57,484 nt of DNA from an uncultured Alphaproteobacteria bacterium (GTDB lineage: Bacteria > Pseudomonadota > Alphaproteobacteria > RF32 > CAG-239): the NCBI GenBank assembly GCA_944393725.1, contig CALYBC010000027.1, positions 1 to 57,484 of the forward strand, in the 5' to 3' direction. Of the stretch, positions 37,349 to 45,852 are shown piece after piece. The position numbers were made by a program, and so were the translations under genes. Under the pieces are notes generated by a model. The model did not search any database and had not been told where the DNA came from. It saw only the letters and a list, made by a program, of their open reading frames with translations. The first letter of the stretch is position 1; each line of letters opens with the position of its first letter.

Positions 37349-37828
37349 ATGGATTATAAGACCAATGTTATGAGAATTTTGGATAAGCACAAAGTTATCT
37401 ATATGCACTATGATTATGATGCAAGCAAGGCCATAAGCGGCGTAGAGGTTGCTCAAATTTTGGGCGAAAATCCGGCACAGGTATTCAAGACTTTGGTTAC
37501 CGTAGCCAAATCTAAGCAGCATTATGTTTTTATGATACCTGTTGCCGAGGAATTAGATTTGAAAAAGGCTGCTGTTGCAGTCGGTGAGAAAGCTGTTGAT
37601 ATGCTAAAGAGCAAAGAACTGTTACCGTTAACCGGCTATATTCACGGTGGTTGTTCTCCTATTGGCATGAAAAAATTTTTTACCACCGTAATCGATTCGT
37701 CTGCACAAAATTTTGATACAATAATTTTTTCGGCCGGCAAAGTCGGATATCAGGTAGAAACAAATTTAGCAGGATTGGGCAAGGTTATACGGTTCAGTCT
37801 TGCCGATATAATTCAAAAAAAGGAGTAG
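37349..37828 (+). CDS. ybaK: Cys-tRNA(Pro)/Cys-tRNA(Cys) deacylase YbaK
   Basis: A trans-editing enzyme of 159 residues that frees mischarged Cys-tRNA(Pro). The family pattern is visible: GVEVAQILGENPAQVFKTLVTVAKSKQHYVFMIPVAEELDLKKAAVAVGEKAVDML-type order with the conserved KTL lysine, then GYIHGGCSPIGMKKFFTTVID. The start ATG follows AAGATTGGGGCAAAA. The DksA-like gene begins 5 bases after its end, so both form an operon. Confidence 0.94.
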   Translation: MDYKTNVMRILDKHKVIYMHYDYDASKAISGVEVAQILGENPAQVFKTLVTVAKSKQHYVFMIPVAEELDLKKAAVAVGEKAVDMLKSKELLPLTGYIHGGCSPIGMKKFFTTVIDSSAQNFDTIIFSAGKVGYQVETNLAGLGKVIRFSLADIIQKKE

Positions 37829-37833
37829 GCTGA

Positions 37834-38100
37834 ATGGCTGTAGGTTGGGCAGGAGATAACGCGGTTAATCAACAAATAGAAGATTCACTTAATGATGAGA
37901 TAAAACGTGTCAGAAACCATACTCCGCACGGGGAGAGTCTGGAATATTGTGAAGAATGCGGAGAAAAGATACCAGAAGCCAGACGCAAAGCACAAGCAGG
38001 GGTCAGACTATGCATTCATTGCCAAGAAAAAGCCGACAAAGAAAACCACGCTATAAGTCTGTACAACCGTCGTGGTAGCAAAGATAGTCAACTGCGGTAA
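37834..38100 (+). CDS. DksA/TraR-family zinc finger protein (YbiI-like)
   Basis: An 88-residue protein with a C4 zinc finger (LEYCEECGEKIPEARRKAQAGVRLCIHCQEKAD) as in DksA and TraR. It lacks the long coiled coil of true DksA, so it is closer to the short YbiI type. Whether it binds RNA polymerase is unknown. It is translated with ybaK. Confidence 0.88.
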   Translation: MAVGWAGDNAVNQQIEDSLNDEIKRVRNHTPHGESLEYCEECGEKIPEARRKAQAGVRLCIHCQEKADKENHAISLYNRRGSKDSQLR

Positions 38101-38105
38101 ATGAG

Positions 38106-39404
38106 TTATCTTGAAAAATAATTATTTCCTTTTGAAGAACGCACGCCTAATTTTTGCTGAGATAAGCCAGCTTCATCTTGTTTGGAGAAAAATTTACTTT
38201 CAATTTTATTTAATGTATTGATTTTTCTGTTGTTGTTTCCATACAACCTAGATAGATCGGCACGGATATTTCCCCATAGCAAACTTTTTTCATCTTTAGG
38301 AATTGATCTGGTGTCAACCAGCTCATTGGCAGCCGATTCTAAAAGTTTGGTCTTTATTGTGTCATTAATTCCTGTAACCTTGGCTAATTTTAAGAGCTCA
38401 AGAACTTTGCGTTTTCCTGCCAAATTTTTTATCATGGTAAGCTTTGTTTTTGCATAAGCTTGGATGTCAAATTTTTTTTGCATCGATGCAATGTTTCGCA
38501 AAGTATTCATTATATCTTCTTCTGATACTGCATATTTAAGAGCTTCTTTATAATATGAAGCAGCTTTTTTTTCATTCAGATGCTGCGTATCAGAAACCTT
38601 GTTGACGCCCAATGATTCAAAGGTTTTGGCATATAATGCGTAAATTTGGAATCTGTCGATTATATCTCTGTTTGAGGTTTTTTGTAAGGCTCTTTCACAG
38701 GCATTTTGCATGATTTTATTTTTATTCTTGGTTTTAGCATCAAGAAAGGCATCACATACTTTAATTAACTTTATATCATCGGCCAACGATAAGGCATTGA
38801 GCATATATTTATCAGCCATACTAAAAGCGTCATTTTGCCCTTTTCCGCTGATGTTTACTTTGGCGGCATTAGAGTATATAAGGGCAATGTTATGATATAC
38901 CATTGCCATTTGATTGTTTGATAATATATCGGCATTGTACAGAGTTCTGGCTTTTTGGAATAATTCTTCAATTCCGCCGATAGTAGCCGGAGATTGTCCG
39001 TTAGCCATGTTGCATAAAGAATTTCCGAGAGCAATTACCTCAAAAGTATAATTCATTTGAGGCTTTTGATAAGTTTTTTGCAGCACGATTCCTCTCAGCT
39101 CGGGGATGGAAATTTCATTCATATTGACATCAATGCCGACAATCTGATTATACATAGCAAAAGAATTTATGACATTGGCTGGATTTGTCGACAAAGAATC
39201 GTTTTTAATTTTCTCCAGAATTAATTTCATTTCTTTTGCCGATAAATTTAACTGTTGTGGCTCTACGGAGGTCACAGTGTTATTATCGGTCTTATCAATT
39301 ACGGCGACTAACTTGTTTTTGTCATTATTGCCGACTTCTGTGAAATCGCTTTTCCCTTTATTTTCTTCCACTTTTTTATCTCCCAAGAAAAATTTTAAGG
39401 GCAT
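38106..39404 (-). CDS. Unrecognised helical repeat (TPR-like) protein
   Basis: A 432-residue protein without known motifs. The N-terminal 70 residues are polar and probably disordered (KKVEENKGKSDFTEVGNNDKN). The rest is helical with TPR-like pairs, such as NNQMAMVYHNIALIYSNAAKV, IYALYAKTFESLGV and KKAASYYKEALKYAVSEEDIM. No signal peptide or membrane helix. I chose ATG 39404, where AAAGAG lies a few bases upstream; a TTG at 39443 would add 13 residues. The gene starts next to the tRNA-Lys repeat cluster. Function unknown. Confidence 0.72.
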   Translation of the reverse strand: MPLKFFLGDKKVEENKGKSDFTEVGNNDKNKLVAVIDKTDNNTVTSVEPQQLNLSAKEMKLILEKIKNDSLSTNPANVINSFAMYNQIVGIDVNMNEISIPELRGIVLQKTYQKPQMNYTFEVIALGNSLCNMANGQSPATIGGIEELFQKARTLYNADILSNNQMAMVYHNIALIYSNAAKVNISGKGQNDAFSMADKYMLNALSLADDIKLIKVCDAFLDAKTKNKNKIMQNACERALQKTSNRDIIDRFQIYALYAKTFESLGVNKVSDTQHLNEKKAASYYKEALKYAVSEEDIMNTLRNIASMQKKFDIQAYAKTKLTMIKNLAGKRKVLELLKLAKVTGINDTIKTKLLESAANELVDTRSIPKDEKSLLWGNIRADLSRLYGNNNRKINTLNKIESKFFSKQDEAGLSQQKLGVRSSKGNNYFSR

Positions 39405-39449
39405 TATAGACTCTTTTTGTGAAAAATCAAATGTTTTGTCCAAATAATG

Positions 39450-39953
39450 AAAAATTTTTTGAGCTCTACGAGCCAGAACGAACCTTGGTTTGAACCCGTA
39501 AGCAAATAAAAAAGGATACCGAGCAAATCCCGATATCCTTTTCTATTGGTGAGCGCGGGCGACGGAGGAAGAAAAAAGCCAAAAGTTTGGCTTTTTTCGA
39601 CGGAGATTACGCAACTGTTAGGTTGCGAGCAAGCTTTAGCGCAGCAAAGCAACCGTTATCAGTGCGGTGACCGCAGCGAGTTAGCGAAAAAAAATTTTGA
39701 GCTCTACGAGCCAGACGGAGGAAGAAAAAAGCCAAAAGTTTGGCTTTTTTCGACGGAGATTACGCAGCTGTTAGGTTGCGAGCAAGCTTTAGCGCGGCAA
39801 AGCAACCGTTATCGGTGCGGTGACCTTTAGCGAGTTAGCGAAAAAAATTTTTGAGCTTTACGAGCCAGAACGAACCTTGGTTTGAACCCGTAAGCAAATA
39901 AAAAAGGATACCGAGCAAATCCCGATATCCTTTTCTATTGGTGAGCGCGGGCG
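39450..39953. repeat. Duplicated tRNA-Lys 3' end with terminator, around tandem 153-base repeats
   Basis: A block of about 112 bases occurs at 39450-39561 and, almost identical, at 39842-39953 (offset 392). Each holds the last bases of tRNA-Lys (GTGAGCGCGGGCG), its terminator hairpin and a stretch with TTTGAACCCG. Between lie two copies of a 153-base unit (39561-39713 and 39714-39866), each with a strong hairpin AAAAAAGCC-AAAAGTTT-GGCTTTTTT. Only the second copy continues into a full tRNA. Short open frames across it are not genes. Confidence 0.85.
39902..39934 (-). terminator. Terminator of tRNA-Lys
   Basis: AAAAGGATA and TATCCTTTT pair, followed on the minus strand by TTTT. The same hairpin is duplicated at about 39510-39542. 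Confidence 0.75.
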
Positions 39954-40014
39954 GGTTCGAACCGCCGACCCTTTGATTAAAAGTCAAATGCTCTACCGAC
40001 TGAGCTACGCACCC
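39939..40014 (-). tRNA. tRNA-Lys (TTT)
   Basis: A 76-base tRNA: acceptor GGGTGCG/CGCGCTC (with two G-U pairs), D-arm AGCTCAGTCGGTAGAGC, anticodon arm TTTGA-CTTTTAA-TCAAA with anticodon TTT, T-arm GGCGGTTCGAACCCGCC and an encoded CCA. The last 22 or so bases reappear 392 bases downstream of it. Confidence 0.96.
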
Positions 40015-40035
40015 AAAATCATTCAACCGAGGGTA

Positions 40036-40064
40036 TGTATAGAAGATAAAAAATTTTAAGTCAA
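40036..40064 (-). promoter_or_regulatory. Promoter of tRNA-Lys
   Basis: On the minus strand TTGACT and TATACA are 17 bases apart, followed by a CCCTCGG discriminator. Confidence 0.65.
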
Positions 40065-40185
40065 CTAAAAAAATAAAAAAAAATAAAAAATGTTCTGTAA
40101 TCAATTTTTTAACAATTAATCATTATAATACACACAAGTTATGTGAGCTGACTGTTTAATAGTCTTATCGGGAAAGAGTAACAAA

Positions 40186-40503
40186 ATGGATGAGAGTTTT
40201 GCCAAAGACGGCGAAGGAATTTATGAGATATTACAAAACGCCGCCGGAGAAATTATGTTGGTTATTCAGGAACGAAAAGGTGATCCTGATAATCCGCATT
40301 TTGTATATGATGGCGGAAGTACTGCGTTACTGTATCGGAGTCGCGAGAGTTCGGTCTTTTTGGGCAATATCATAACCGAAGCACATCAGACACTAAAGTC
40401 TGCCCATGAAATAGTTGTTGCCGAAATTGCCGGAGACAATGTTTCAAGGGAATATATGGTTCCGGTTAGGATAATACCGGATTTAAAACAAGTTTTAAAT
40501 TAA
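40186..40503 (+). CDS. Hypothetical protein
   Basis: A 105-residue protein that I do not recognise. It begins MDESFAKDGEGIYEILQNAAGEIMLVIQERKG; alternating hydrophobic residues suggest a mixed alpha/beta fold, and the end is PVRIIPDLKQVLN. No signal peptide or metal motif. GGGAAAGAG stands 7 bases upstream of the ATG, and a codon pattern like that of its neighbours supports a real gene. It lies 100 bases before the NuoL-like gene on the same strand. Confidence 0.6.
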   Translation: MDESFAKDGEGIYEILQNAAGEIMLVIQERKGDPDNPHFVYDGGSTALLYRSRESSVFLGNIITEAHQTLKSAHEIVVAEIAGDNVSREYMVPVRIIPDLKQVLN

Positions 40504-40603
40504 TCGGATATAACCAAACTTGTGGCAATGTTAATTAATAGCTTTAAAAACTCGGAAAAAATTAATATATTGTCAGGCAAATAAATATGCAAAAGGTGGT
40601 TTT

Positions 40604-42256
40604 ATGCTGTTGCAACTGATTATCTGTTTATCCGTTTTGAGTGCGGCATCGTTAATGGTCACGCAAGGTCGTCGCCGCCGCATTTGGTCGATAATAATGC
40701 TTTTTGTGCTGGTTGCGGTTTCTTATTTTTTGCTTCAAGGTTTAGATAGTGAACAGACCGGAAATTTTATATATCAGTGGTTGCCATATAAATCGCTCCA
40801 GGCGGATATAAATATTTCTTCTTCAAAAAATATGCGGCAAATATTTTTTCCCTTGTTTTTGCTATTGGCCGGTGCGGTTTATCTAAATACGATATTTTCA
40901 TTTGAAAAGCACTCATTGCACTTTAACACTCTAATGCTATTGTGTTTCATCAGTCTGATTTTGCAAACTTCAAGTCATGATTTTTTGCAACTAATATTTT
41001 CCGGTTGTATGTTTTCCGTGATAAGTTTTTATATGCCCGACGAAATTTCCGAAAAAAAGAAGATATTTATTTTTAATTTTTTGGCCGAAATGTCACTATT
41101 TATGGCCATGACGGTTATTTATGCCTCAACCAATACCTTAAGTTTATCTGCTCTCAAAAATTATGTTGCCTCCGGGACACACAAGGACCTGACGGCAGTT
41201 TTAGTGCTTTTGGCAATAGGCATAAAATGCGGCTTGTTTATGTTAAACAGTCAATATCAAAGTCTAAAAAATATATCTCCCAACAGAATTGTCGGTATTT
41301 TCAGTCTGTCTGTACCTTTGTCGGGAATAGTTCTTGCTTATAAGTTATATCCCTTATTTGCCCTTATCCCTAGAGTATTGATAATATGTTGGATCGTGGT
41401 TTCGTTAATTTATTCTTTTGTGCAGGCAATTTTTAATCCCAATATCAAAAGCAAGATGATATCACTGTTTTTGGCAACATATTCATTCATGCTTCTTAAT
41501 CTTGTGGAAGGTTTTGGTGATGTGCAGTCATATATCCCGAAATTATTGATTAGCAATTTTATCGTTTCGTTTATATTTATTTTGGCGTATTTGGCGGCAT
41601 CGGGAGAAGACAATATTGAGCATACCGGTGGCTTTTTTCGGTATGCACCGCTCAATTTGATTATAAGTATCGTTTCAATAATTTGCGTAGCTGCTGTTTT
41701 TTCAGAAATGGCGGTTTCTTTGTATTCTCAAATATTCTTCCTTTTATATCTTTTCGCTTTAGCCTGTTTCATCAAGGTCTTTTATTTTGGAGATTGTAGG
41801 GCGGATGAAAAGGTTGTTGCCTTTGCCAAAAACTCAAGTGTATTGTATCTTATACCGGCACTTGTCGTCTCATCAATAATTTTGGGGTACTCTGTACAAT
41901 GGGACAATCAGCTACTTTATATTGGTTTGGGGGCTTGTTTATTAATTTTGTTGTTTGGCTCCGTATCTAAAATCTTACATATTGGTGCCACTAACTTCTT
42001 TAGCCATGACTTAATTTTGTCTTTGTATGAATTTATAATACTCAAACCCCTGAACTATTTTGGTCGTATTTTGTGGTTGTTTTTTGATATTGTATTGATA
42101 GAACACAATATCATTGGACGTCTGTCAGATAATTTTGCCGCATTTGTTACTAAGCTTCGCCGTTTGCAAGATTTACGATTATCCACTTACATTTTGAGTA
42201 TTGTTTTTGGAGTATTGGTAATTGTTTTATACATGGGGTATAGATTATATGATTGA
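40604..42256 (+). CDS. Divergent NuoL-like membrane protein
   Basis: A 550-residue polytopic protein with about 14-16 hydrophobic segments. Place in the row (first of three antiporter-like genes before birA and rnj) and the segment LLAIGIKCGLFMLNSQYQSLKNISPNRIVGIFS, which aligns with the TM7-8 region of NuoL/MrpA, identify it as NuoL-like. The conserved PDAM/PTPVSALIHAA part is not kept, and the K in GIKCG may be the TM7 lysine. The C-terminal amphipathic arm of real NuoL is replaced by a short end. AAAGGTGG lies before the ATG. No nuoA-K genes precede it. Function as a proton channel is doubtful. Confidence 0.68.
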   Translation: MLLQLIICLSVLSAASLMVTQGRRRRIWSIIMLFVLVAVSYFLLQGLDSEQTGNFIYQWLPYKSLQADINISSSKNMRQIFFPLFLLLAGAVYLNTIFSFEKHSLHFNTLMLLCFISLILQTSSHDFLQLIFSGCMFSVISFYMPDEISEKKKIFIFNFLAEMSLFMAMTVIYASTNTLSLSALKNYVASGTHKDLTAVLVLLAIGIKCGLFMLNSQYQSLKNISPNRIVGIFSLSVPLSGIVLAYKLYPLFALIPRVLIICWIVVSLIYSFVQAIFNPNIKSKMISLFLATYSFMLLNLVEGFGDVQSYIPKLLISNFIVSFIFILAYLAASGEDNIEHTGGFFRYAPLNLIISIVSIICVAAVFSEMAVSLYSQIFFLLYLFALACFIKVFYFGDCRADEKVVAFAKNSSVLYLIPALVVSSIILGYSVQWDNQLLYIGLGACLLILLFGSVSKILHIGATNFFSHDLILSLYEFIILKPLNYFGRILWLFFDIVLIEHNIIGRLSDNFAAFVTKLRRLQDLRLSTYILSIVFGVLVIVLYMGYRLYD

Positions 42257-43682
42257 TTCTGGTGCTCTTCTTTTATTGCTGATAGGTATACCATTATTTG
42301 GGATGACATTTGCTCTCATTGCCAGAGGTGATGAGAACTTTGGTGGCAAAAACAGTTCGGATGTTGCCCTATTTACCATTATTACCAACATATTCATGAT
42401 ATGGCGAGTATTTATGGTAATTGACGAAGAAAATTTAAACTTACAGCTTTTTGAGCAAATTCATTGGTTATCATATCCTGCAATAAGTTTTGTTTTTGCT
42501 GTTGACAATATATCATTGATGATGATACTTGCGGTTCATTTAATTGTTCTTATGGGAATTATAGCGGTTCGCAACAATCATCAGATTGGGCTTAAATCGT
42601 TAATGGTTTATACATTGTTGTTTTTAAGTTGCAGCACCGGTTTCTTTGTATCCGCCGATATTTTTTCATTCTATGTATTTTTCACGGCAATGCTGATACC
42701 TGCTTTTATGATGCTTGGTTTATTTGGCGAGCTAAAAAGGACTGAAAGGCTAAATGTATTTTTTATCTATAATATAATTGGAGCCGGAATGGTTTTTTTA
42801 GCCGTTTTGCTCATATATGGCTATTACGGCAACATTACATTCGGCAGTCAAAGTATTATTAAATGGCAGCAAAATAAAGGCTTGCTGATATACGGGCTTT
42901 TAGCCTTAGGGTTTATATCGCGCATTCCGATATGGCCTTTTCATTATTTCATCTCCTCAATATCATCACGCATTCATAATCCTTTGGTAGCAATAGTAAT
43001 ATCGCTTTTACCGCTCAGCGGAATATACGGTTTACTTAGATTTTGGCCGCAAGAAATACCTGATTTTATTTCCGAGCAATTTATATGGGTTCATATAATC
43101 GGCACCATAACCATATTGTTTATCAGCTTAATAAGCTTAATCAATCGCGATTCACAGTATAAAATATTTGCTTTTTTAAATGTCTATTATATCCTTTATT
43201 TACTGGGAATATTTATAAGAGAGCAGTTGATATTGCAAAATGTTGGCTATGCACTGTTTGGGTTGTTAATTATTTATGGTGGTTTGGAAATAGTTTCATC
43301 CTATATATATTCCCAAGAGAAATTGCACGAAAGTTATTCCTCTGGTTTTTTGTGCCGTGCCAAAAGATTATCGTTTGTTTATTCTTTTTTAACCTTCGCG
43401 GCCATAGGTTTTCCGATATCTTCCATGTTTACCAATAACTTTTTGATATTATCGAAAATATCTGCGACCAATATTCAAATTGGTACATTTTTGCTGTTTT
43501 CGTGTCTGATTATTTCGGCGGCATTGATTAAAGAGATGTTTAGGTTAAAAACAGACGATAAAGACACAAGCTTGGGCAAAGAAGATGATTTGCCGCTTGG
43601 TCAGTTTATATTTATGGTATTTATAATATTCATACTGCTGATGTCTTTTGTCAGACCGTTGTGGTTTGTATTAGATGAATAG
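42249..43682 (+). CDS. Divergent NuoM-like membrane protein
   Basis: A 477-residue polytopic protein of the NuoM/MrpD kind, recognised by SFYVFFTAMLIPAFMMLGLFG (TM5), GFISRIPIWPFHYF (TM7) and GIYGLLRFWP. The TM5 glutamate essential in NuoM (WE/FFEAMLIP) is threonine here (about T146), and the TM7 lysine is arginine (about R225); LPDAH is lost. RDSQYKIFAF keeps the later lysine. ATG 42249 is preferred over a TTG at 42222, as GGGG lies upstream; it then overlaps the NuoL-like end by 8 bases. It is likely expressed but not a standard proton pump. Confidence 0.75.
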   Translation: MIDSGALLLLLIGIPLFGMTFALIARGDENFGGKNSSDVALFTIITNIFMIWRVFMVIDEENLNLQLFEQIHWLSYPAISFVFAVDNISLMMILAVHLIVLMGIIAVRNNHQIGLKSLMVYTLLFLSCSTGFFVSADIFSFYVFFTAMLIPAFMMLGLFGELKRTERLNVFFIYNIIGAGMVFLAVLLIYGYYGNITFGSQSIIKWQQNKGLLIYGLLALGFISRIPIWPFHYFISSISSRIHNPLVAIVISLLPLSGIYGLLRFWPQEIPDFISEQFIWVHIIGTITILFISLISLINRDSQYKIFAFLNVYYILYLLGIFIREQLILQNVGYALFGLLIIYGGLEIVSSYIYSQEKLHESYSSGFLCRAKRLSFVYSFLTFAAIGFPISSMFTNNFLILSKISATNIQIGTFLLFSCLIISAALIKEMFRLKTDDKDTSLGKEDDLPLGQFIFMVFIIFILLMSFVRPLWFVLDE

Positions 43683-43693
43683 GAGATAGGAAG

Positions 43694-45118
43694 GTGCTTC
43701 AAAATTGGTTTATATTACTTCCCGAAATTTTACTGATTTCTTATCTGGTGGTTTCGCGTTTTGTGGAAAGTTACCGAGCCAATAAAACCGCTCGCACATT
43801 TGCAACTTTATCCCAGATTTTTGTTTTAGGAGTTATAATCTGCTCGGTAGTATTTTATAACAAAAGTGTCTTTCCAAAGTTATGGCAAAACACATCTTTT
43901 ACAACTTTGTTAAAATGTTTGTCATATTTAATTGCCTTTATATGGTTTTATCTTTCATCCAAATGGTTTTTAAATAAAAACCGTCCGTCCTACAAATTTT
44001 ATTCTTTGTGCTTTGGTTTGTTACTGGCACTAAATTTTGTTGCTTCGGCGTCATCATTTGCCGTCTTGTTTATTTCGGTTTTAATTGTTTATATATTGTA
44101 CTACAAGCTTATTTTATGGCACTGGGACTATGAGAAGGTAAAGACGGTTTCTGCATTATATCTCATAAACGGAGCGTTTTTTATTTTAATGCTTATCGGA
44201 GGAATTTTAATTATTTACAATCAGTGTTTGTCACTGAATTATGAAGCCGTAAGAACATATTATGCTACCGCCGCCAATATTAATATTTATAGTTTTATTG
44301 CGGTAGCCATGATATTATCTTGTTTTCTATTTTTGCTGGCATTAGCACCTTTTCATTTATGGTATGTAAATTTTATTGCAAACGGAGTTTTGCCCGTTTG
44401 CGGATTTATAAGTCTGGTTCCGCCATTGATGTACCTATGCGGCTTAGTAAATTTGATAAGATTGTGCTTCCCCGCTTTTTCTGATTTCATAATTCCGATG
44501 CTGAATATATTTGGATTTATATCATTGTTTGTCGGGGTCATGTCTGCCAATTATGAGGTAGATATCAGAAAGCTTTTTTCTTTTTTGGCAGTTTACGCCA
44601 TGGGATTTGTATTGGCCTCAATCAATGACCTTTCAAACGATTCGATAATATTTTTAATAATTTTTATGCTGTCATTTTTGTCATCTTTGCTGGGGGTATA
44701 TACCGTATTTTTAGGCTTTAAGTCCAAGAGTGAATATCTTAGTAATTTTTCGGAAATAGCCGGCTTTTCACACCTTCGTCCATACATGTCGGCAGCAATG
44801 TTAATTTTTGTTTTTTCATTTATGGGATTAGCTCCAACAATAGGATTTTTTGCTGACCTGCCGCTTATTGATGAATTGGTTTCTAAAAGTGATTGGCTAA
44901 GAATAACAGCCTTATTTATAGGTATGATTTTTGCATTAAATGCCTGTCTGCACATAATAAGAAACATCTGGTTCCAAAGTTCGATAAATAAATTTGACAG
45001 AGCAGACAAAGCAATATTTGTATGTCTTTTGCTTAATGTAATTTTTATTTTTACGATTCTGCTTAACCCCGATGCACTTGTTGGCAGACTGCTATATGTT
45101 GTCGGAGAAATCAAATGA
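43694..45118 (+). CDS. Divergent NuoN-like membrane protein
   Basis: A 474-residue polytopic protein of the NuoN class, with LLALAPFHLWYVNF for the TM7 region (normally FKLSLVPFHLW), EVDIRKLFSFLAVYAMG and FMGLAPTIGFFADL as the later NuoN blocks. The TM5 glutamate is not found (VLFISVLIVYIL) and the TM7 lysine is leucine (about L214). GTG 43694 follows AGGAGATAGGAAG. It ends in an ATGA overlap with birA, the usual alphaproteobacterial neighbour of nuoN. Confidence 0.75.
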   Translation: MLQNWFILLPEILLISYLVVSRFVESYRANKTARTFATLSQIFVLGVIICSVVFYNKSVFPKLWQNTSFTTLLKCLSYLIAFIWFYLSSKWFLNKNRPSYKFYSLCFGLLLALNFVASASSFAVLFISVLIVYILYYKLILWHWDYEKVKTVSALYLINGAFFILMLIGGILIIYNQCLSLNYEAVRTYYATAANINIYSFIAVAMILSCFLFLLALAPFHLWYVNFIANGVLPVCGFISLVPPLMYLCGLVNLIRLCFPAFSDFIIPMLNIFGFISLFVGVMSANYEVDIRKLFSFLAVYAMGFVLASINDLSNDSIIFLIIFMLSFLSSLLGVYTVFLGFKSKSEYLSNFSEIAGFSHLRPYMSAAMLIFVFSFMGLAPTIGFFADLPLIDELVSKSDWLRITALFIGMIFALNACLHIIRNIWFQSSINKFDRADKAIFVCLLLNVIFIFTILLNPDALVGRLLYVVGEIK

Positions 45119-45831
45119 TGAAAGTAAGCAGAAACTGGCAAATTATTTCGTATGAATGTATCGATTCTACCAATGCGGAAGCAGTAAGAAAGTCTGCAGA
45201 TTATTTTGCGGATGGGTTAATAATTACGGCAAAAGAGCAGAGCAAAGGTCGCGGCCGCATGGGGCGAGTTTGGCAATCCTTTGTCGGTAATTTATTCTTT
45301 AGCCAATTATTTAAGAGCAATGCACCATTATGGGTTTTGACATATATAAGTTCGCTGAGTGTTTGCGAGAGTATACAAGAGCTTTGTCGAGGGTTGGATG
45401 TAAAAATAAAATGGCCGAACGATGTTATGGTAAGCGGCGGCAAGATAAGCGGTATTTTAATAGAAAGCGGCAAGAATGATACGGCAGTTGTCGGTATAGG
45501 AGTTAACTTGCAGTTTTCACCCGATAGCAAAGATATTTTGTACCCGACTACCAATTTAAGAGATTTGGGGTTTGATATATCACAAGAAGATTTTTTACAA
45601 TGCTATCTAAAAATTTTTGATAAATACTATGATACTTTCATTGCGGAAGGATTTGCCAATATAAGGCATCAATGGATATCTTGCAGCTATAAGCTTAATG
45701 AAGAAATATTGGTAAGTCAGGGAAACAAAAAGCAAAAAGGCATATTTAAGGGTATTGACGAAAACGGCTGTTTACTGTTAAAACAAGAGGATAATACATT
45801 AAAAATATCTGCAGGAGATGTTTTTGCTTAA
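45115..45831 (+). CDS. birA: Biotin-[acetyl-CoA-carboxylase] ligase
   Basis: Attaches biotin to the carboxyl carrier protein of acetyl-CoA carboxylase. The 238 residues show the signature KEQSKGRGRMGRVWQS and KWPNDVMVSGGKISGILIES. The N-terminal HTH of E. coli BirA is missing, so it is a monofunctional class I ligase without repressor function. It overlaps the NuoN-like gene by 4 bases. Confidence 0.95.
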   Translation: MMKVSRNWQIISYECIDSTNAEAVRKSADYFADGLIITAKEQSKGRGRMGRVWQSFVGNLFFSQLFKSNAPLWVLTYISSLSVCESIQELCRGLDVKIKWPNDVMVSGGKISGILIESGKNDTAVVGIGVNLQFSPDSKDILYPTTNLRDLGFDISQEDFLQCYLKIFDKYYDTFIAEGFANIRHQWISCSYKLNEEILVSQGNKKQKGIFKGIDENGCLLLKQEDNTLKISAGDVFA

Positions 45832-45852
45832 AAAAATAAAGAAGAATTTACA

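Noticed and set aside
39546..39830. Open frames across the tRNA-Lys repeats (both strands)
   Set aside because: They only encode the tandem repeat twice (GGRKKPKVWLFSTEITQLLG) and include tRNA and terminator sequence, so they are repeat artefacts.
39450..39953. Insertion sequence
   Set aside because: No transposase and no terminal inverted repeats; the copies are direct and include tRNA sequence.
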